Shown here: piece after piece, positions 55,041 through 64,000 of the stretch
How positions within the stretch are numbered: the stretch's first letter is position 1
How the letters are laid out: each line of letters opens with the position of its first letter
NCBI RefSeq assembly: GCF_029958925.1
Contig: NZ_CP124616.1
Location: forward strand, 1,488,001-1,552,000
DNA: 64,000 nucleotides
Source: Tropicibacter oceani
GTDB lineage: Bacteria > Pseudomonadota > Alphaproteobacteria > Rhodobacterales > Rhodobacteraceae
Direction: 5' to 3'
Notes under the pieces: generated by a model
Told to the model about the DNA's origin: nothing
Databases searched by the model: none
The model's input: the letters and a program-made list of their open reading frames with translations, nothing else
Made by a program: the position numbers and the translations under genes

Positions 55041-55685
55041 ATGGATGCCGCCATGACACCCGAAGACATCGAGGCGCTGTTCACCCGCAGCGACGACAGC
55101 TTTCAGTTTGCCCGCTGGGGCCGCCCCATCGTGCCCATCGTCTTTGGCGTCAAGGACAAGACGCTGGAGGTGGTCAAAGGCGCCTTCGAGGCGCTGTGCG
55201 TGCTGTCCGGTCACAAGATGGCCGAGACAGACCCGGAACTGGGCGCCAACACCATGGTGTTTTTCTTTCGCGATTGGGACGAACTGCTTGAAGTGCCTGA
55301 CCTTAACCGGTTGATCGACGGGCTTGCCCCCATGGTTGAACGGCTCAAGCAAGGCGGCGCCAACCAGTACCGCGTCTTTCGGTTTGACCGGCAGGGCGCG
55401 ATCATGGCGGGTTTCGTCTTTGTCCGGATGGACGAGGCGATGGCGCAGATCCCGGCGGAAACCCTGGCCTTGTCGCAGGTGGTTCAGATCATGCTGCTGT
55501 GGTCGGACACGGCCTTTCGTGACCGATCCCCGCTGGGGCAGCTGGGTCAGGGGCAGGTGGTGCTGCGGCCCGATATCGCCGCGGTCATCCGGGCAGCCTA
55601 TGATCCGATTCTGCCGGCCGCGACGCAGGACAAAAGTCATGCCCTGCGGTTGTTTGCCCGCACCCAGATCGCGCCAAAGGCGTAG
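55041..55685 (+). CDS. Conserved hypothetical protein downstream of ruvB
   Basis: 214 residues, soluble, mixed alpha/beta (RWGRPIVPIVFGVKDKTLEV ... HKMAETDPELGANTMVFFFR). No family is recognised. An alternative start is MTPEDI at 55053. The position 81 bp after ruvB on the same strand suggests co-transcription but does not indicate a role. Confidence 0.7.
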   Translation: MDAAMTPEDIEALFTRSDDSFQFARWGRPIVPIVFGVKDKTLEVVKGAFEALCVLSGHKMAETDPELGANTMVFFFRDWDELLEVPDLNRLIDGLAPMVERLKQGGANQYRVFRFDRQGAIMAGFVFVRMDEAMAQIPAETLALSQVVQIMLLWSDTAFRDRSPLGQLGQGQVVLRPDIAAVIRAAYDPILPAATQDKSHALRLFARTQIAPKA

Positions 55686-55798
55686 GGCGCCGGGCGCTGT
55701 CTCAAAATAACTTACCTAGCGTAAATTATTGGGTGGTTCCTGAGGGGTGCACGTGGCAAGGAACGTCAGAAACGCCTGCACAATTTCCGAGACTGCCG

Positions 55799-56167
55799 AT
55801 GCCCTTGGCCTTTGCCGCAAATACCGAAACCCGGACAGCCGAGCTGACGATCCGGGGTCAGCTGACCTTTGAAGACTATGCCAACATCATGGGGCCCATG
55901 TGCGACCTGATCGACACCTGCGGCGAAATATCGGTCATCGAAGTCGTCGAGAGTTTTTCGGGCTTTGTCGGAGAGTTTCCCGAAGGCGAGGACGAAGGCG
56001 TGACGCGCATGCTGCGCCGTGTGGCACGCGTGGCGCTTGTGTCGGACATCGGATGGTATTGCCCCATCCTGTCAAGCGCCGCCCCGGTCGGGGGGATGAA
56101 AATCCGCTCGTTCCTGCTTGGGGATCTGGACACGGCGCGCGATTGGGTCGCCTGTCCAAAGGGCTGA
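55799..56167 (+). CDS. SpoIIAA-like/STAS-type protein
   Basis: 122 residues resembling the SpoIIAA-like (STAS/SEC14) group: ELTIRGQLTFEDYANIMGPM at the N-terminus and SAAPVGGMKIRSFLLGDLDT later. These are small cytosolic proteins of unknown function. The start at 55799 removes a weak upstream extension. Confidence 0.65.
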   Translation: MPLAFAANTETRTAELTIRGQLTFEDYANIMGPMCDLIDTCGEISVIEVVESFSGFVGEFPEGEDEGVTRMLRRVARVALVSDIGWYCPILSSAAPVGGMKIRSFLLGDLDTARDWVACPKG

Positions 56168-56213
56168 AAGGGCGGGGCGCCGTGCTGCGCCCCTGCCGCG
56201 ATCACAAATAGCG

Positions 56214-57239
56214 TCAGCGCACCATGCCGACGATGTCGTAGGTCTTTTTCAGGATCGGCGCGGCGATCTCGCGGGCCTGGTCCGCGCCTTTGCGCAGGAT
56301 GGCGTCGATTTCGTCCGGGTTGGCCATCAGGCGCGCCATTTCCTGCCCGATCGGGGCCAGTTTGTCGACGGCCAGATCCGACAGCATCGGTTTGAACTCC
56401 GAAAACTGCTTGCCGCCCACCTCGGCCAGCACCTGATCAACGCTCATGTCAGCGAGGGCGGCGTAGATGTTGATCAGGTTGCGCGCCTCGGGGCGGCCTT
56501 CCAGTCCCTTGACCTCGGAGGGCAGGGCGTCGGGGTCGGTGCGGGCCTTGCGGATCTTGCTGGCGATGGCATCGGCATCGTCGGTCATGTTGATCCGGCT
56601 CATATCCGACGGGTCGGATTTCGACATCTTTTTCGATCCGTCGCGCAGCGACATGACGCGGGTGGCCGCCCCTTCGATCACCGGTTCGGGTTCGGGAAAG
56701 AAATCGACGCCGAAATCGTGGTTGAACTTTTGCGCGATGTCGCGGGTCAGTTCCACGTGCTGTTTCTGGTCCTCGCCCACCGGGACGTGGGTGGCGTGAT
56801 ACACAAGGATGTCGGCGGCCATCAGCGCCGGATAGGCGAACAACCCAAGCGATGCGTTCTGCGCATTCTTGCCGGCCTTGTCCTTCCACTGGGTCATGCG
56901 CTGCATCCAGCCCATGCGGGCGACGCAGTTGAAGATCCAGCCCAGCTGCGCGTGCTCGGCCACCTGGCTTTGGTTGAACAGGATCGACCGCTGCGGATCG
57001 ATCCCCGAAGCGATGAACCCGGCCGCCAGTTCGCGGGTCTGGCGGCGCAACGCCTCGGGGTCCTGCCAGACGGTGATCGCGTGCTGATCGACCATGCAAT
57101 AGACGGTCTGCATCTTGTCCTGCTCGGCGGCAAAGCGTTTCAGCGCGCCAAGATAGTTGCCAAGGGTCAGCCCGCCCGAAGGCTGGATGCCGGAAAAGAT
57201 GCGCGGCGTGAAGGCGGGGTCTGTCTGGCCCGAAGACAT
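56214..57239 (-). CDS. trpS: Tryptophanyl-tRNA synthetase
   Basis: 341 residues, class I. The HIGH-like motif falls in [18 protein letters not shown] and the KMSKS loop is intact (GSKKMSKSD). Length and the C-terminal helical domain fit bacterial TrpRS. It lies downstream of murJ on the minus strand with the PLD and rhomboid genes between. Confidence 0.96.
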   Translation of the reverse strand: MSSGQTDPAFTPRIFSGIQPSGGLTLGNYLGALKRFAAEQDKMQTVYCMVDQHAITVWQDPEALRRQTRELAAGFIASGIDPQRSILFNQSQVAEHAQLGWIFNCVARMGWMQRMTQWKDKAGKNAQNASLGLFAYPALMAADILVYHATHVPVGEDQKQHVELTRDIAQKFNHDFGVDFFPEPEPVIEGAATRVMSLRDGSKKMSKSDPSDMSRINMTDDADAIASKIRKARTDPDALPSEVKGLEGRPEARNLINIYAALADMSVDQVLAEVGGKQFSEFKPMLSDLAVDKLAPIGQEMARLMANPDEIDAILRKGADQAREIAAPILKKTYDIVGMVR

Positions 57240-57313
57240 GATGCTACTCCGTCTGGATGTTTTGTTGCGGCTGGCTTACCCATGCCCATAGATGCCGTCA
57301 AGGAAGTGCCCCA

Positions 57314-58000
57314 ATGTCAAACCCGCATAATGAAAGCCCGGTAAACCCGCTGCCGCCCGTGGTGGTGGCCCTGTCGCTGGTGCTGATCGGGATCGAGCTG
57401 GCCTTTGGCATGGGCGCCCGAGGGTTGATCGGCGGCCCGGCTGCGGTTGGCTGGCGCGCCGAATACGTGCAGAAGTTCGCCTTTTCCGACCGGGTGTTCG
57501 AGTGGATGCGCGACACCGGCGAATGGCCGCTGGAACAACTTTTGCGCTTTGCCTCGTACCCGTTCCTGCACTGGAGCTTTACCCAGGCGCTGTTTGCCGC
57601 CGTCATCCTGCTGGCCATGGGCAAGATCGTCGCCGAGGTGATGGGCAGTGTCCGGATGCTGATCCTGTTCTTTGCGTCCAGTATCGGCGGCGCGCTGGCC
57701 TATGCGCTGATCCTGAACGATCCGACGCCGCTGGTCGGGGCCTTTCCGGGCGATTACGGGCTGATCGGTGGCTTTACCTATTTGCTGTGGGTCCGGCTTG
57801 GGCGGGTCGGGGCCAACCAGACGCGGGCTTTTTCGCTGATCGGGGTTTTGATGGCGTTGCAACTGGTCTTTGGACTGTTGTTTGGCGGCAGCAACCTGTG
57901 GCTGCCAGACATCGCGGGCTTTGCCACCGGCTTTGCGCTGTCGATCGTTCTGGTGCCGGGGGGCTTTTCGCGGCTGCTGGCAAGGATGCGCCGCGACTGA
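57314..58000 (+). CDS. Rhomboid-family membrane protein lacking catalytic residues
   Basis: 228 residues with about six membrane helices. The rhomboid-typical FLHWSFTQALFAAVILLAMG (helix-2 region) is present. But where proteases have GxSx in helix 4 the sequence reads GAFPGDYGLIGGFTYL with no serine, and the helix-6 His position reads LPDIAGFATGF, with Asp instead. It is therefore probably a pseudoprotease. The start at 57314 follows AGGAAG. Its stop is 3 bp from the PLD-like stop (convergent). Confidence 0.8.
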   Translation: MSNPHNESPVNPLPPVVVALSLVLIGIELAFGMGARGLIGGPAAVGWRAEYVQKFAFSDRVFEWMRDTGEWPLEQLLRFASYPFLHWSFTQALFAAVILLAMGKIVAEVMGSVRMLILFFASSIGGALAYALILNDPTPLVGAFPGDYGLIGGFTYLLWVRLGRVGANQTRAFSLIGVLMALQLVFGLLFGGSNLWLPDIAGFATGFALSIVLVPGGFSRLLARMRRD

Positions 58001-58003
58001 CGC

Positions 58004-59491
58004 CTAGAACATGTCGTCCGGCAGAAAGGGTAGAAAGCGGCTGAACCGGCGTCCGGGTTCCAGCGGAAAGGGCAGCAGATAGCTGTCGCGCCCCTCGGGC
58101 GGGCGCTGTGCGTCAGTCTCGGCCATCGCGCGCCAAGTGGCGGCCTGTGTCAGCGGCCGTTCTTTGGCTGTGTCGCCCATCCAGTAAGACCCCAGATCGG
58201 CCAGCAATCCCTTGGCGAAATCCCCATCGCGGATCAGGACCGAGGCTTCGCTGTCCCAGCGCATCGAGCGCCCGTTCAGGTTGGCCGATCCGATCATGCT
58301 GTGCAGCCCGTCGACGATGGTCACCTTTGAATGCAGGTAGACCGGGCCGGCGCCATGCAGCCTTGGCGCGCCTTCGGGTGCCTTGCGCGGCTGGGCGGGC
58401 GACAGCAGCGCCAGCCGGTCCTCGAAAGCGGCGCGCAGCCGGTCCAGCGCCCGGATTTGCAAGCCGTGGGCATGGCGCGCGTTCCAGCCATGATCACCAT
58501 CGAACATCACCCGTTCGGGTGCGGCGGGCATGATGACGACCAGCTGCAGGGCCTTGGCCCTGGCGGCAGCGGTGCACAGCGCATCGACCAGCGGCGCGTG
58601 GCGCAGGAACTGGGTTTCGATATAAACCAGCTCATCGGCTTCGGAGAACAGGCGGATCAGCGTCTTTTCGTGGTCTGTCACATGCGGTTTCGGCGCCAGC
58701 CGCACAGCCCCGGTGCAAGGCGCCGAAAAGGTGCGGACCAGCCGCAGGTCGGCCCGGCTTTGCGGTTTGATGGCGGTGTCGAACCGTTCGGCCCGCTGCG
58801 CCAGTGAACTGGTGCCGCAATCCAGCGCCGCGTTCCAGCATTCGGCGAAATGCCCGCGCAGGGCCCCGGCGAAATCGTCATCGGCGACCTCGACGGAAAT
58901 GTCGTGCCAGGTGTCTTCGGGCGGCCGGTCGTGATCGGCATCGTCATAGCGCCGTTCGTCCACGTCCAGCCCGCCGATGATGCATGTCCTGCCGTCGGCG
59001 ATGGCGAATTTCTGGTGGATGGTGGCCGGGCGCAGCACCGGGCCCCTGGCCAGAACCTCGCGTTGGATCGGGGTCAGGCGGGTCGGGTCCTCGGCCTTCA
59101 GGCGCTTGATTTCGCGGCGCAGCTTGCCGCGCATCAGGGTTTTCCAGATCGCCCCGGCGCGCTGGCCATGCGGGGCGCACAGGATCTGGGTGTCGCCCTG
59201 CACCACATCGGCAAACCCCGAGGCCGAAGCCCAGGCCTTGCGGTGCAGGTCCGAGGTGAACAGCGGATCGAAATCCGCCAACAGCATCCGTATCCGCACC
59301 CCGCGCCGCGACAGAAAGGCGATCAGGTCGGCCCAGGTTTCCAGCCCGCGTTCGGTCAGCGCCGGTTCCCGCAGCCGGGTTTCCGGGTCGAGAATGCGAA
59401 AGGAAAGGATCAGTTCATCCTGCGCCTTGGCCGCAAGCCGTTCGAGGGCGGGAAAGCCCTTGGCGGCGGTGATCAGCGGTGTCAGCGTCAT
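58004..59491 (-). CDS. Phospholipase-D-like protein
   Basis: 495 residues with two HKD motifs: HQKFAIADGRTCIIGG and HSKVTIVDGLHSMIGSANLN. The layout matches cardiolipin-synthase/PLD-like enzymes, but there are no N-terminal transmembrane helices. May transfer or hydrolyse phosphatidyl groups. Its ATG overlaps the murJ stop (ATGA). Confidence 0.88.
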   Translation of the reverse strand: MTLTPLITAAKGFPALERLAAKAQDELILSFRILDPETRLREPALTERGLETWADLIAFLSRRGVRIRMLLADFDPLFTSDLHRKAWASASGFADVVQGDTQILCAPHGQRAGAIWKTLMRGKLRREIKRLKAEDPTRLTPIQREVLARGPVLRPATIHQKFAIADGRTCIIGGLDVDERRYDDADHDRPPEDTWHDISVEVADDDFAGALRGHFAECWNAALDCGTSSLAQRAERFDTAIKPQSRADLRLVRTFSAPCTGAVRLAPKPHVTDHEKTLIRLFSEADELVYIETQFLRHAPLVDALCTAAARAKALQLVVIMPAAPERVMFDGDHGWNARHAHGLQIRALDRLRAAFEDRLALLSPAQPRKAPEGAPRLHGAGPVYLHSKVTIVDGLHSMIGSANLNGRSMRWDSEASVLIRDGDFAKGLLADLGSYWMGDTAKERPLTQAATWRAMAETDAQRPPEGRDSYLLPFPLEPGRRFSRFLPFLPDDMF

Positions 59492-61053
59492 GTCTCGGCG
59501 GTATCCTTCTTGCCTCTGCGCCGCAGCAGGCTGCGGATTTCGGACAGGCGGAAGGCACCCAAAAGCTGCCCCGCGATCCCGTAAGCCAGAATGCCGATCC
59601 CGATCAGAAGCACAAGGGCAAGGCCACGGACCCAGGGCTGCGCCAGCAGCGGCGCCAGCAGCAGGTGCCCGGCCCAAAGCGCCAGCCCCATCAATGCCGA
59701 GGCAACGCAGATCCGCCAGAACCGGGTGTAGAACCGGGCGTCAAAGCTGGCCACTTCGCCCATCTTGCGCGACCCAAGGAACAGTTGCAGCGCCATGCTC
59801 CAACCGGCGACGGTGGTGGCGATGGCGGGCGCGATCCAGCCGATAAAGGGGGCAAGGCCAATGGCCAGCGCCGCGTTCACCAGCATCGAGGCAAAGGCAT
59901 AGCGAAACGGGCTGCGGGTGTCTTCGCGGGCGAAATACAGCGGCTGAAACACCTTTTGCAGCACGAAGGACGGCAGCCCCAGCCCATAGATCGCCACCGC
60001 CAGCGCAATTGCCGCCGTGTCATCGGCCCCGGTTGCGCCGCGCTGGAACAGCACCGAAACCAGGGGCAGCGGGATCACCACCAGTGCGACCGAGGCGGGG
60101 ATCGTCAGCGCCAGCGCCAGTTCACCCGACCGCGACAGCGCCGCGCGCCCGCCGTTGTGATCCTGCGCCTTCAGTTTGCGCGACAGGTCCGGCAACAGCA
60201 CGACAGTGACGGCGATGCCCACCACGCCCAGCGGCAATTGGTACAGCCGGTCGGCGGCATAAAGCCACCCAACCGCCTTTTCATAGCCCGAGGCGACGAA
60301 CTGCCCGACCAGCAGGTTGATCTGCATGACGCCCCCCGCCAAAGCGGCGGGAATGGCGGTGATGACCAGGTGGCGCATGTCCGGCGTCAGGCGCGGGCGG
60401 GCCGGGCGCAGGCGAATGCCGGCGCGTTCGGCCGCGACCCAGACCACTGCCAGCTGGCCGATTCCGGCAAACGGCACGGCCCAGATCAGCCAAAAGATCG
60501 CCTCTCCGCCCAGGGTGGTGCCGATCACCATGAAGGCGATGACAAAGACGTTCAGCAGCACAGGGGCGGCGGCAGCGGCGGCGAAATGGCCCGTCGCGTT
60601 CAGCGCGCCGGAAAACAGCGCCGCCAGGGAAATCAGCAGGATATAGGGAAAGACGACGCGCCCGTAGCCGACGGTCAGGTCAAACCGGACATCACCGGCA
60701 AAACCACCGGCGGTGGCATAGACCAGCGCCGGCATGAAGATCAGCGCCAGCGCGCTGAGGATCAACAACACGAAGGCCAGACCATTCAGCGCGTCGCGGG
60801 CAAAGACCAGGGGGTCTTCCTCGCCTTCGTATTTCTTGGAAAAGATCGGCACGAAGGCCGCGTTGAAGGCGCCTTCGGCAAAGAAGCGGCGGAACATGTT
60901 GGGCAGGCGGAACGCGGCCACAAAGGCATCCATCAAGGGACCGGGCCCGACAAAGGCCAGGATCATCATTTCGCGCACCACGCCAAGGACGCGGCTCATC
61001 AGGGTCCAGAATCCGACGGTCAGGACGCCAGAGATCAATTTGATGGGTTTCAT
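59488..61053 (-). CDS. murJ: Lipid II flippase MurJ
   Basis: 521 residues, about 14 membrane helices. N-terminal LISGVLTVGFWTLMSRVLGV and VREMMILAFVGPGPLMDAFV with the conserved acidic/arginine residues (R in SRVLG/VRE; NMFRRFFAEGAFNAAFVP) are MurJ signatures. Translocates lipid II for peptidoglycan assembly. Located between glnD and the PLD gene. Confidence 0.94.
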   Translation of the reverse strand: MKPIKLISGVLTVGFWTLMSRVLGVVREMMILAFVGPGPLMDAFVAAFRLPNMFRRFFAEGAFNAAFVPIFSKKYEGEEDPLVFARDALNGLAFVLLILSALALIFMPALVYATAGGFAGDVRFDLTVGYGRVVFPYILLISLAALFSGALNATGHFAAAAAAPVLLNVFVIAFMVIGTTLGGEAIFWLIWAVPFAGIGQLAVVWVAAERAGIRLRPARPRLTPDMRHLVITAIPAALAGGVMQINLLVGQFVASGYEKAVGWLYAADRLYQLPLGVVGIAVTVVLLPDLSRKLKAQDHNGGRAALSRSGELALALTIPASVALVVIPLPLVSVLFQRGATGADDTAAIALAVAIYGLGLPSFVLQKVFQPLYFAREDTRSPFRYAFASMLVNAALAIGLAPFIGWIAPAIATTVAGWSMALQLFLGSRKMGEVASFDARFYTRFWRICVASALMGLALWAGHLLLAPLLAQPWVRGLALVLLIGIGILAYGIAGQLLGAFRLSEIRSLLRRRGKKDTAET

Positions 61054-61208
61054 GTTTGCCTATGCCCCGGGGTTGGTTCCCTGACCTACCGCAATCCCCG
61101 GGCAGACGGAATGCAGGTTTTTCGCAGGGATCGTGCAGGGCCGGTCACGGCCCGGTCCGGTGCGCGCAGACAGCGGCGGGGGCAGACGCGGGCCTGCCCC
61201 CCCAAGTG

Positions 61209-63953
61209 TCAGCCATGGGCGCTTTCGCTGCCGGCGGCGATGGCATCGCGCAGCTTCTTCTCGATCTGGTCGCGCTTGGTCTTTGAGTGCAGCTTCAGCC
61301 CGAACATGTCCTTGACATAGAAGGTGTCGACCACCTGTTCGCCATAGGTCGCGATCAGCGCCGAAGCGATATAGATGTTCTGGTTCGCCAGGGTCCGCGC
61401 CAGGTCGAACAGCAATCCGGGGCGGTCGCGGGTATCGACCTCGATGATCGTGAAGATTTCGGACCCGTCGTTGTCAAAGGTGATATGCGTCGGCACCTTG
61501 AAGGCTTTTTCGCGCTTCTTCAGCTTGTCCTTGGGTTTGATCGCGTCGCGGGCGACGATTTCGCCGCGCAGCGTCTTGCGGATCATGTCGCGCAGGCGCG
61601 GGATGCGGGACGATTCGTAGGGGTGGCCTTCGGCGTCCTGGATCCAGAAGGCGGCGGTGGCATAGCCGTCCTTGGTGGTAAAGGTCCGCGCGTCGACGAC
61701 ATTGGCCCCGACCAGCGCCACGGCCCCGGCCAGCCGCGAAAAAATGCCGGGATGGTCCTGCAGGGCAAAGCAGACGCGGGTGGCGTCGCGGTCTTCGTCT
61801 GGGTGGATGTCGATCTTGATCTCGTCATCTTTGATGTCGCGCAGAAGATCGGCAAAGATTTCATGGGCGGTGACGTGCAGACCCTGCCAGTAGGGCGGGT
61901 AATGGCGCCCGGTTTCCACGCGCAGATCGGCGGCGGACCAGTTGGTCAGCCTGTCGCGCAGCAGCTTCTTGGCCTCTGTGCCGCGCATTTCGCGGTTGAG
62001 ATCCTCCATCCCGCCTTCGAGCGCGCGGCGTGTCTGGCGATAAAGCGCACGCAGCAGCGCGGCCTTCCAGTTGTTCCAGGTGCCCGGCCCGACGCCGCGA
62101 ATGTCGCAGACCGTCAGCACACACAAAAGGTCTAGCCGTTCGCGGGTTTTCACCGCCTTGGCAAAGTCGCGCACGGTGCGCGGATCGGCGATGTCGCGTT
62201 TCTGCGCCATGTCGGACATCAGCAGGTGATGGCGCACCAGCCATTCGGCGGTTTCGGCCTCTTTCTTGTTCAGGCCAAGGCGCGGCGCGACCTTGCGGGT
62301 GATGCGCGCGCCCAGGATCGAATGATCCTCGTCCTGGCCCTTGCCGATGTCATGCAACAGCAGGGCGACATACAGCACCCTGCGGTTGATGCCTTCGGCC
62401 AGGATGGTCGAGGCAACGGGCAGCTCTTCCTTCAGGTGGCCCAGCTCGATCTCGGACAGGTTCCAGATACATTGGATGATGTGTTCGTCCACCGTGTAGT
62501 GGTGGTACATGTTGAACTGCATCATCGCCACGATGGGCGCGAATTCGGGGATGAAGGCGGCCAGCACGCCCAGTTCGTTCATCCGGCGCAGGGCGCGGTC
62601 CGGGTTGCCATGCTTGAGCAGCAGCCCAAGGAACAGCTTTTGCGCCTCCTTGTCGTTGCGCATCCCTTCGTCGATCAGGTTCAGGTTGGCCTTGACCAGC
62701 CGCATGGCGCCGGGATGGATCAAAAGCCCGGTGCGCAGCGCCTCTTCGAAGATGCTGAGCAGGTTCAGCTTGTCCGCCAGAAAGGCCTTGTTGTCGCTGA
62801 TGGCCAGGCGATTGTTCACCACCTTGTAACCCTGCTTGACCTTGGGCTGGCGTTTGAAGATGCGCTGGAACAGCGGCGCGCCCTTGGTATGGTCCGCCTC
62901 GAGCGAGGTCAGCAGGATGCGTGTCACATCGCCCACCGCCGTGGCGTTGCGGAAATAGTCCTGCATGAACCATTCCACGGCCCGCCGCCCGCCGCGGTCG
63001 TTGTATCCCATGCGTGCCGCCATCTCGACCTGCATGTCAAAGCTGAGCACCTCGTTCGCGCGGCCCGAGGCCAGGTGCAGGTGACAGCGCACCGCCCACA
63101 AGAACCGTTCGGCCTGGCAAAAGCCGTCGTATTCCTCGGGGCGGAACACGCCCTTGGCGACCAGTTCGGACACATCGTCGGTGTGGTGGACGTACTTGAT
63201 GATCCAGAACAGCGATTGCAGGTCACGCAGGCCGCCCTTGCCTTCCTTGACGTTGGGTTCGACCATGTAGCGCTGGCCCTGCTTTTCGTGGCGGGCGTCG
63301 CGTTCCTCCAGCTTGGCCTCGACGAACTCGCGCTCGGTGCCTTCGAACAGGTCGCGCCAAAGGCGGGTGTCCAGATCCTTGGCCAGCGGCGCGTGCCCGA
63401 TCACAAAGCGGTGTTCCAGCATGGCGGTGCGGATGGTGAAATCCTCGGCGCCAAGGCGCAGGCAATCCTTTACCGTGCGGGACGAATGACCAACCTTCAG
63501 CCGCAGATCCCACAGGATATACAGCATCGATTCAATGACGCTTTCGGCCCAGGGGGTGATCTTGTAGGGGGTCAGGAACAGCAGGTCGACATCGGAAAAG
63601 GGCGCCATTTCGCCCCGGCCATAGCCACCCACCGCCATCACGGCCAGCCGTTCGCCTTCGGTGGGGACGGGCAGGCGGTGCAGTTGCTGGGTCGCGACCT
63701 CGAAGGTCAGGCGCACGATGCCGTCGGTCAGCCAGGTATAGGACCGGGTGGTCCGCCGCGATCCAAAGGGTTCCTTTTCAAAGGCGGCAGCGATCTTTTC
63801 GCGCCCCTTTTTCTGGGCTTCGGACAGGATCTGGACTGTGATCTTGCGAATGTCGGCCTCGGCTGCGTCGGCGGGAAAGGCGCCGAACAGGCTTGCGCGC
63901 AGGGCCGGAAGGTCGAAGATATCGGATGCCGGCGCGATCAGATCGTCCGGCAT
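61209..63953 (-). CDS. glnD: PII uridylyltransferase/uridylyl-removing enzyme
   Basis: 914 residues, complete. The nucleotidyltransferase domain has VGGYGRGEMAPFSDVDLLFL; the HD hydrolase domain has LLLHDIGKGQDEDHS; two C-terminal ACT domains follow (GIFSRLAGAVALVGANVVDA and RPGLLFDLARTLANQNIYIA). It uridylylates or deuridylylates PII in response to glutamine, controlling nitrogen assimilation. Part of the glnD-murJ block common in this group. Confidence 0.96.
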   Translation of the reverse strand: MPDDLIAPASDIFDLPALRASLFGAFPADAAEADIRKITVQILSEAQKKGREKIAAAFEKEPFGSRRTTRSYTWLTDGIVRLTFEVATQQLHRLPVPTEGERLAVMAVGGYGRGEMAPFSDVDLLFLTPYKITPWAESVIESMLYILWDLRLKVGHSSRTVKDCLRLGAEDFTIRTAMLEHRFVIGHAPLAKDLDTRLWRDLFEGTEREFVEAKLEERDARHEKQGQRYMVEPNVKEGKGGLRDLQSLFWIIKYVHHTDDVSELVAKGVFRPEEYDGFCQAERFLWAVRCHLHLASGRANEVLSFDMQVEMAARMGYNDRGGRRAVEWFMQDYFRNATAVGDVTRILLTSLEADHTKGAPLFQRIFKRQPKVKQGYKVVNNRLAISDNKAFLADKLNLLSIFEEALRTGLLIHPGAMRLVKANLNLIDEGMRNDKEAQKLFLGLLLKHGNPDRALRRMNELGVLAAFIPEFAPIVAMMQFNMYHHYTVDEHIIQCIWNLSEIELGHLKEELPVASTILAEGINRRVLYVALLLHDIGKGQDEDHSILGARITRKVAPRLGLNKKEAETAEWLVRHHLLMSDMAQKRDIADPRTVRDFAKAVKTRERLDLLCVLTVCDIRGVGPGTWNNWKAALLRALYRQTRRALEGGMEDLNREMRGTEAKKLLRDRLTNWSAADLRVETGRHYPPYWQGLHVTAHEIFADLLRDIKDDEIKIDIHPDEDRDATRVCFALQDHPGIFSRLAGAVALVGANVVDARTFTTKDGYATAAFWIQDAEGHPYESSRIPRLRDMIRKTLRGEIVARDAIKPKDKLKKREKAFKVPTHITFDNDGSEIFTIIEVDTRDRPGLLFDLARTLANQNIYIASALIATYGEQVVDTFYVKDMFGLKLHSKTKRDQIEKKLRDAIAAGSESAHG

Positions 63954-64000
63954 CCGGTCTGTTTGGTTTTCGAGGTCAGGCTCAGAAGCCGGCGCCGCCG

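Noticed and set aside
63954-64000. C-terminal codons of a further minus-strand gene upstream of glnD.
   Set aside because: In-frame stops are present, but only a few codons are visible, too little to support a gene or its identity.

Overview
The window looks like chromosome of a marine alphaproteobacterium of the Rhodobacteraceae (Roseobacter group). The basis is high GC, alphaproteobacterial-type ClpS, COQ9, DUF1127, DUF2927 and RuvCAB proteins, and the gene order glnD - murJ - phospholipase-D-like, with trpS nearby. No rRNA, tRNA or CRISPR array was recognised.

Region 1 (1-3.2 kb) is a small redox/stress locus. A LysR-type regulator is divergent from a minus-strand operon of pirin, an FSP1-like NAD(P)/FAD oxidoreductase and the start of a CrtC/AttH-like protein that runs off the left edge. 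Region 2 (3.4-8.0 kb) is a head-to-tail array of three IS1182-family units with a period of exactly 1539 bp. Region 3 (8.2-9.9 kb) holds a TauE/SafE permease and decayed gene remnants.

Region 4 (about 9.9-25.2 kb) is a transposon-derived accessory island and the most interesting part. It encodes TnsA (endonuclease), TnsB (DDE recombinase) and, about 9.6 kb further on, TnsC (AAA+ regulator), so the core Tn7-like machinery is present but split; no TniQ/TnsD was found. A stand-alone IS1595-type zinc-ribbon/HTH protein lies upstream of tnsA. Between tnsB and tnsC are a soluble AAA+/M41 (FtsH-like) protease whose likely 5' end is cut off by an in-frame TAG, and a very compact five-gene set of exported proteins. 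That set has a chymotrypsin-fold serine protease with a visible H-D-S triad, two paralogous secreted proteins, one further secreted protein and one double-spanning membrane protein. I do not recognise it as a described system. Several repeat families and a long stem-loop occupy the non-coding gaps, and a candidate array of transposase-binding repeats lies between the tnsC terminator and the core chromosome.

Region 5 (25.2-64 kb) is core chromosome. It contains a TelA/XpaC membrane-stress operon (SPFH-GYF protein, DUF2927 lipoprotein, TelA, two XpaC paralogues, small membrane proteins); RNA modification (RluB-like, TadA, RluE-like); haem synthesis (hemF, and divergent hemC/hemE); clpS; a D,D-carboxypeptidase; rpsU; COQ9; quinone oxidoreductase; an ABC exporter; sulfur and MFS transporters; a ferric-reductase-like flavocytochrome; prmA; DUF1127; ruvCAB; trpS; a degenerate rhomboid; a phospholipase-D-like protein; murJ; and glnD at the right edge.

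All function calls come from reading motifs and overall protein character. No database search was possible.
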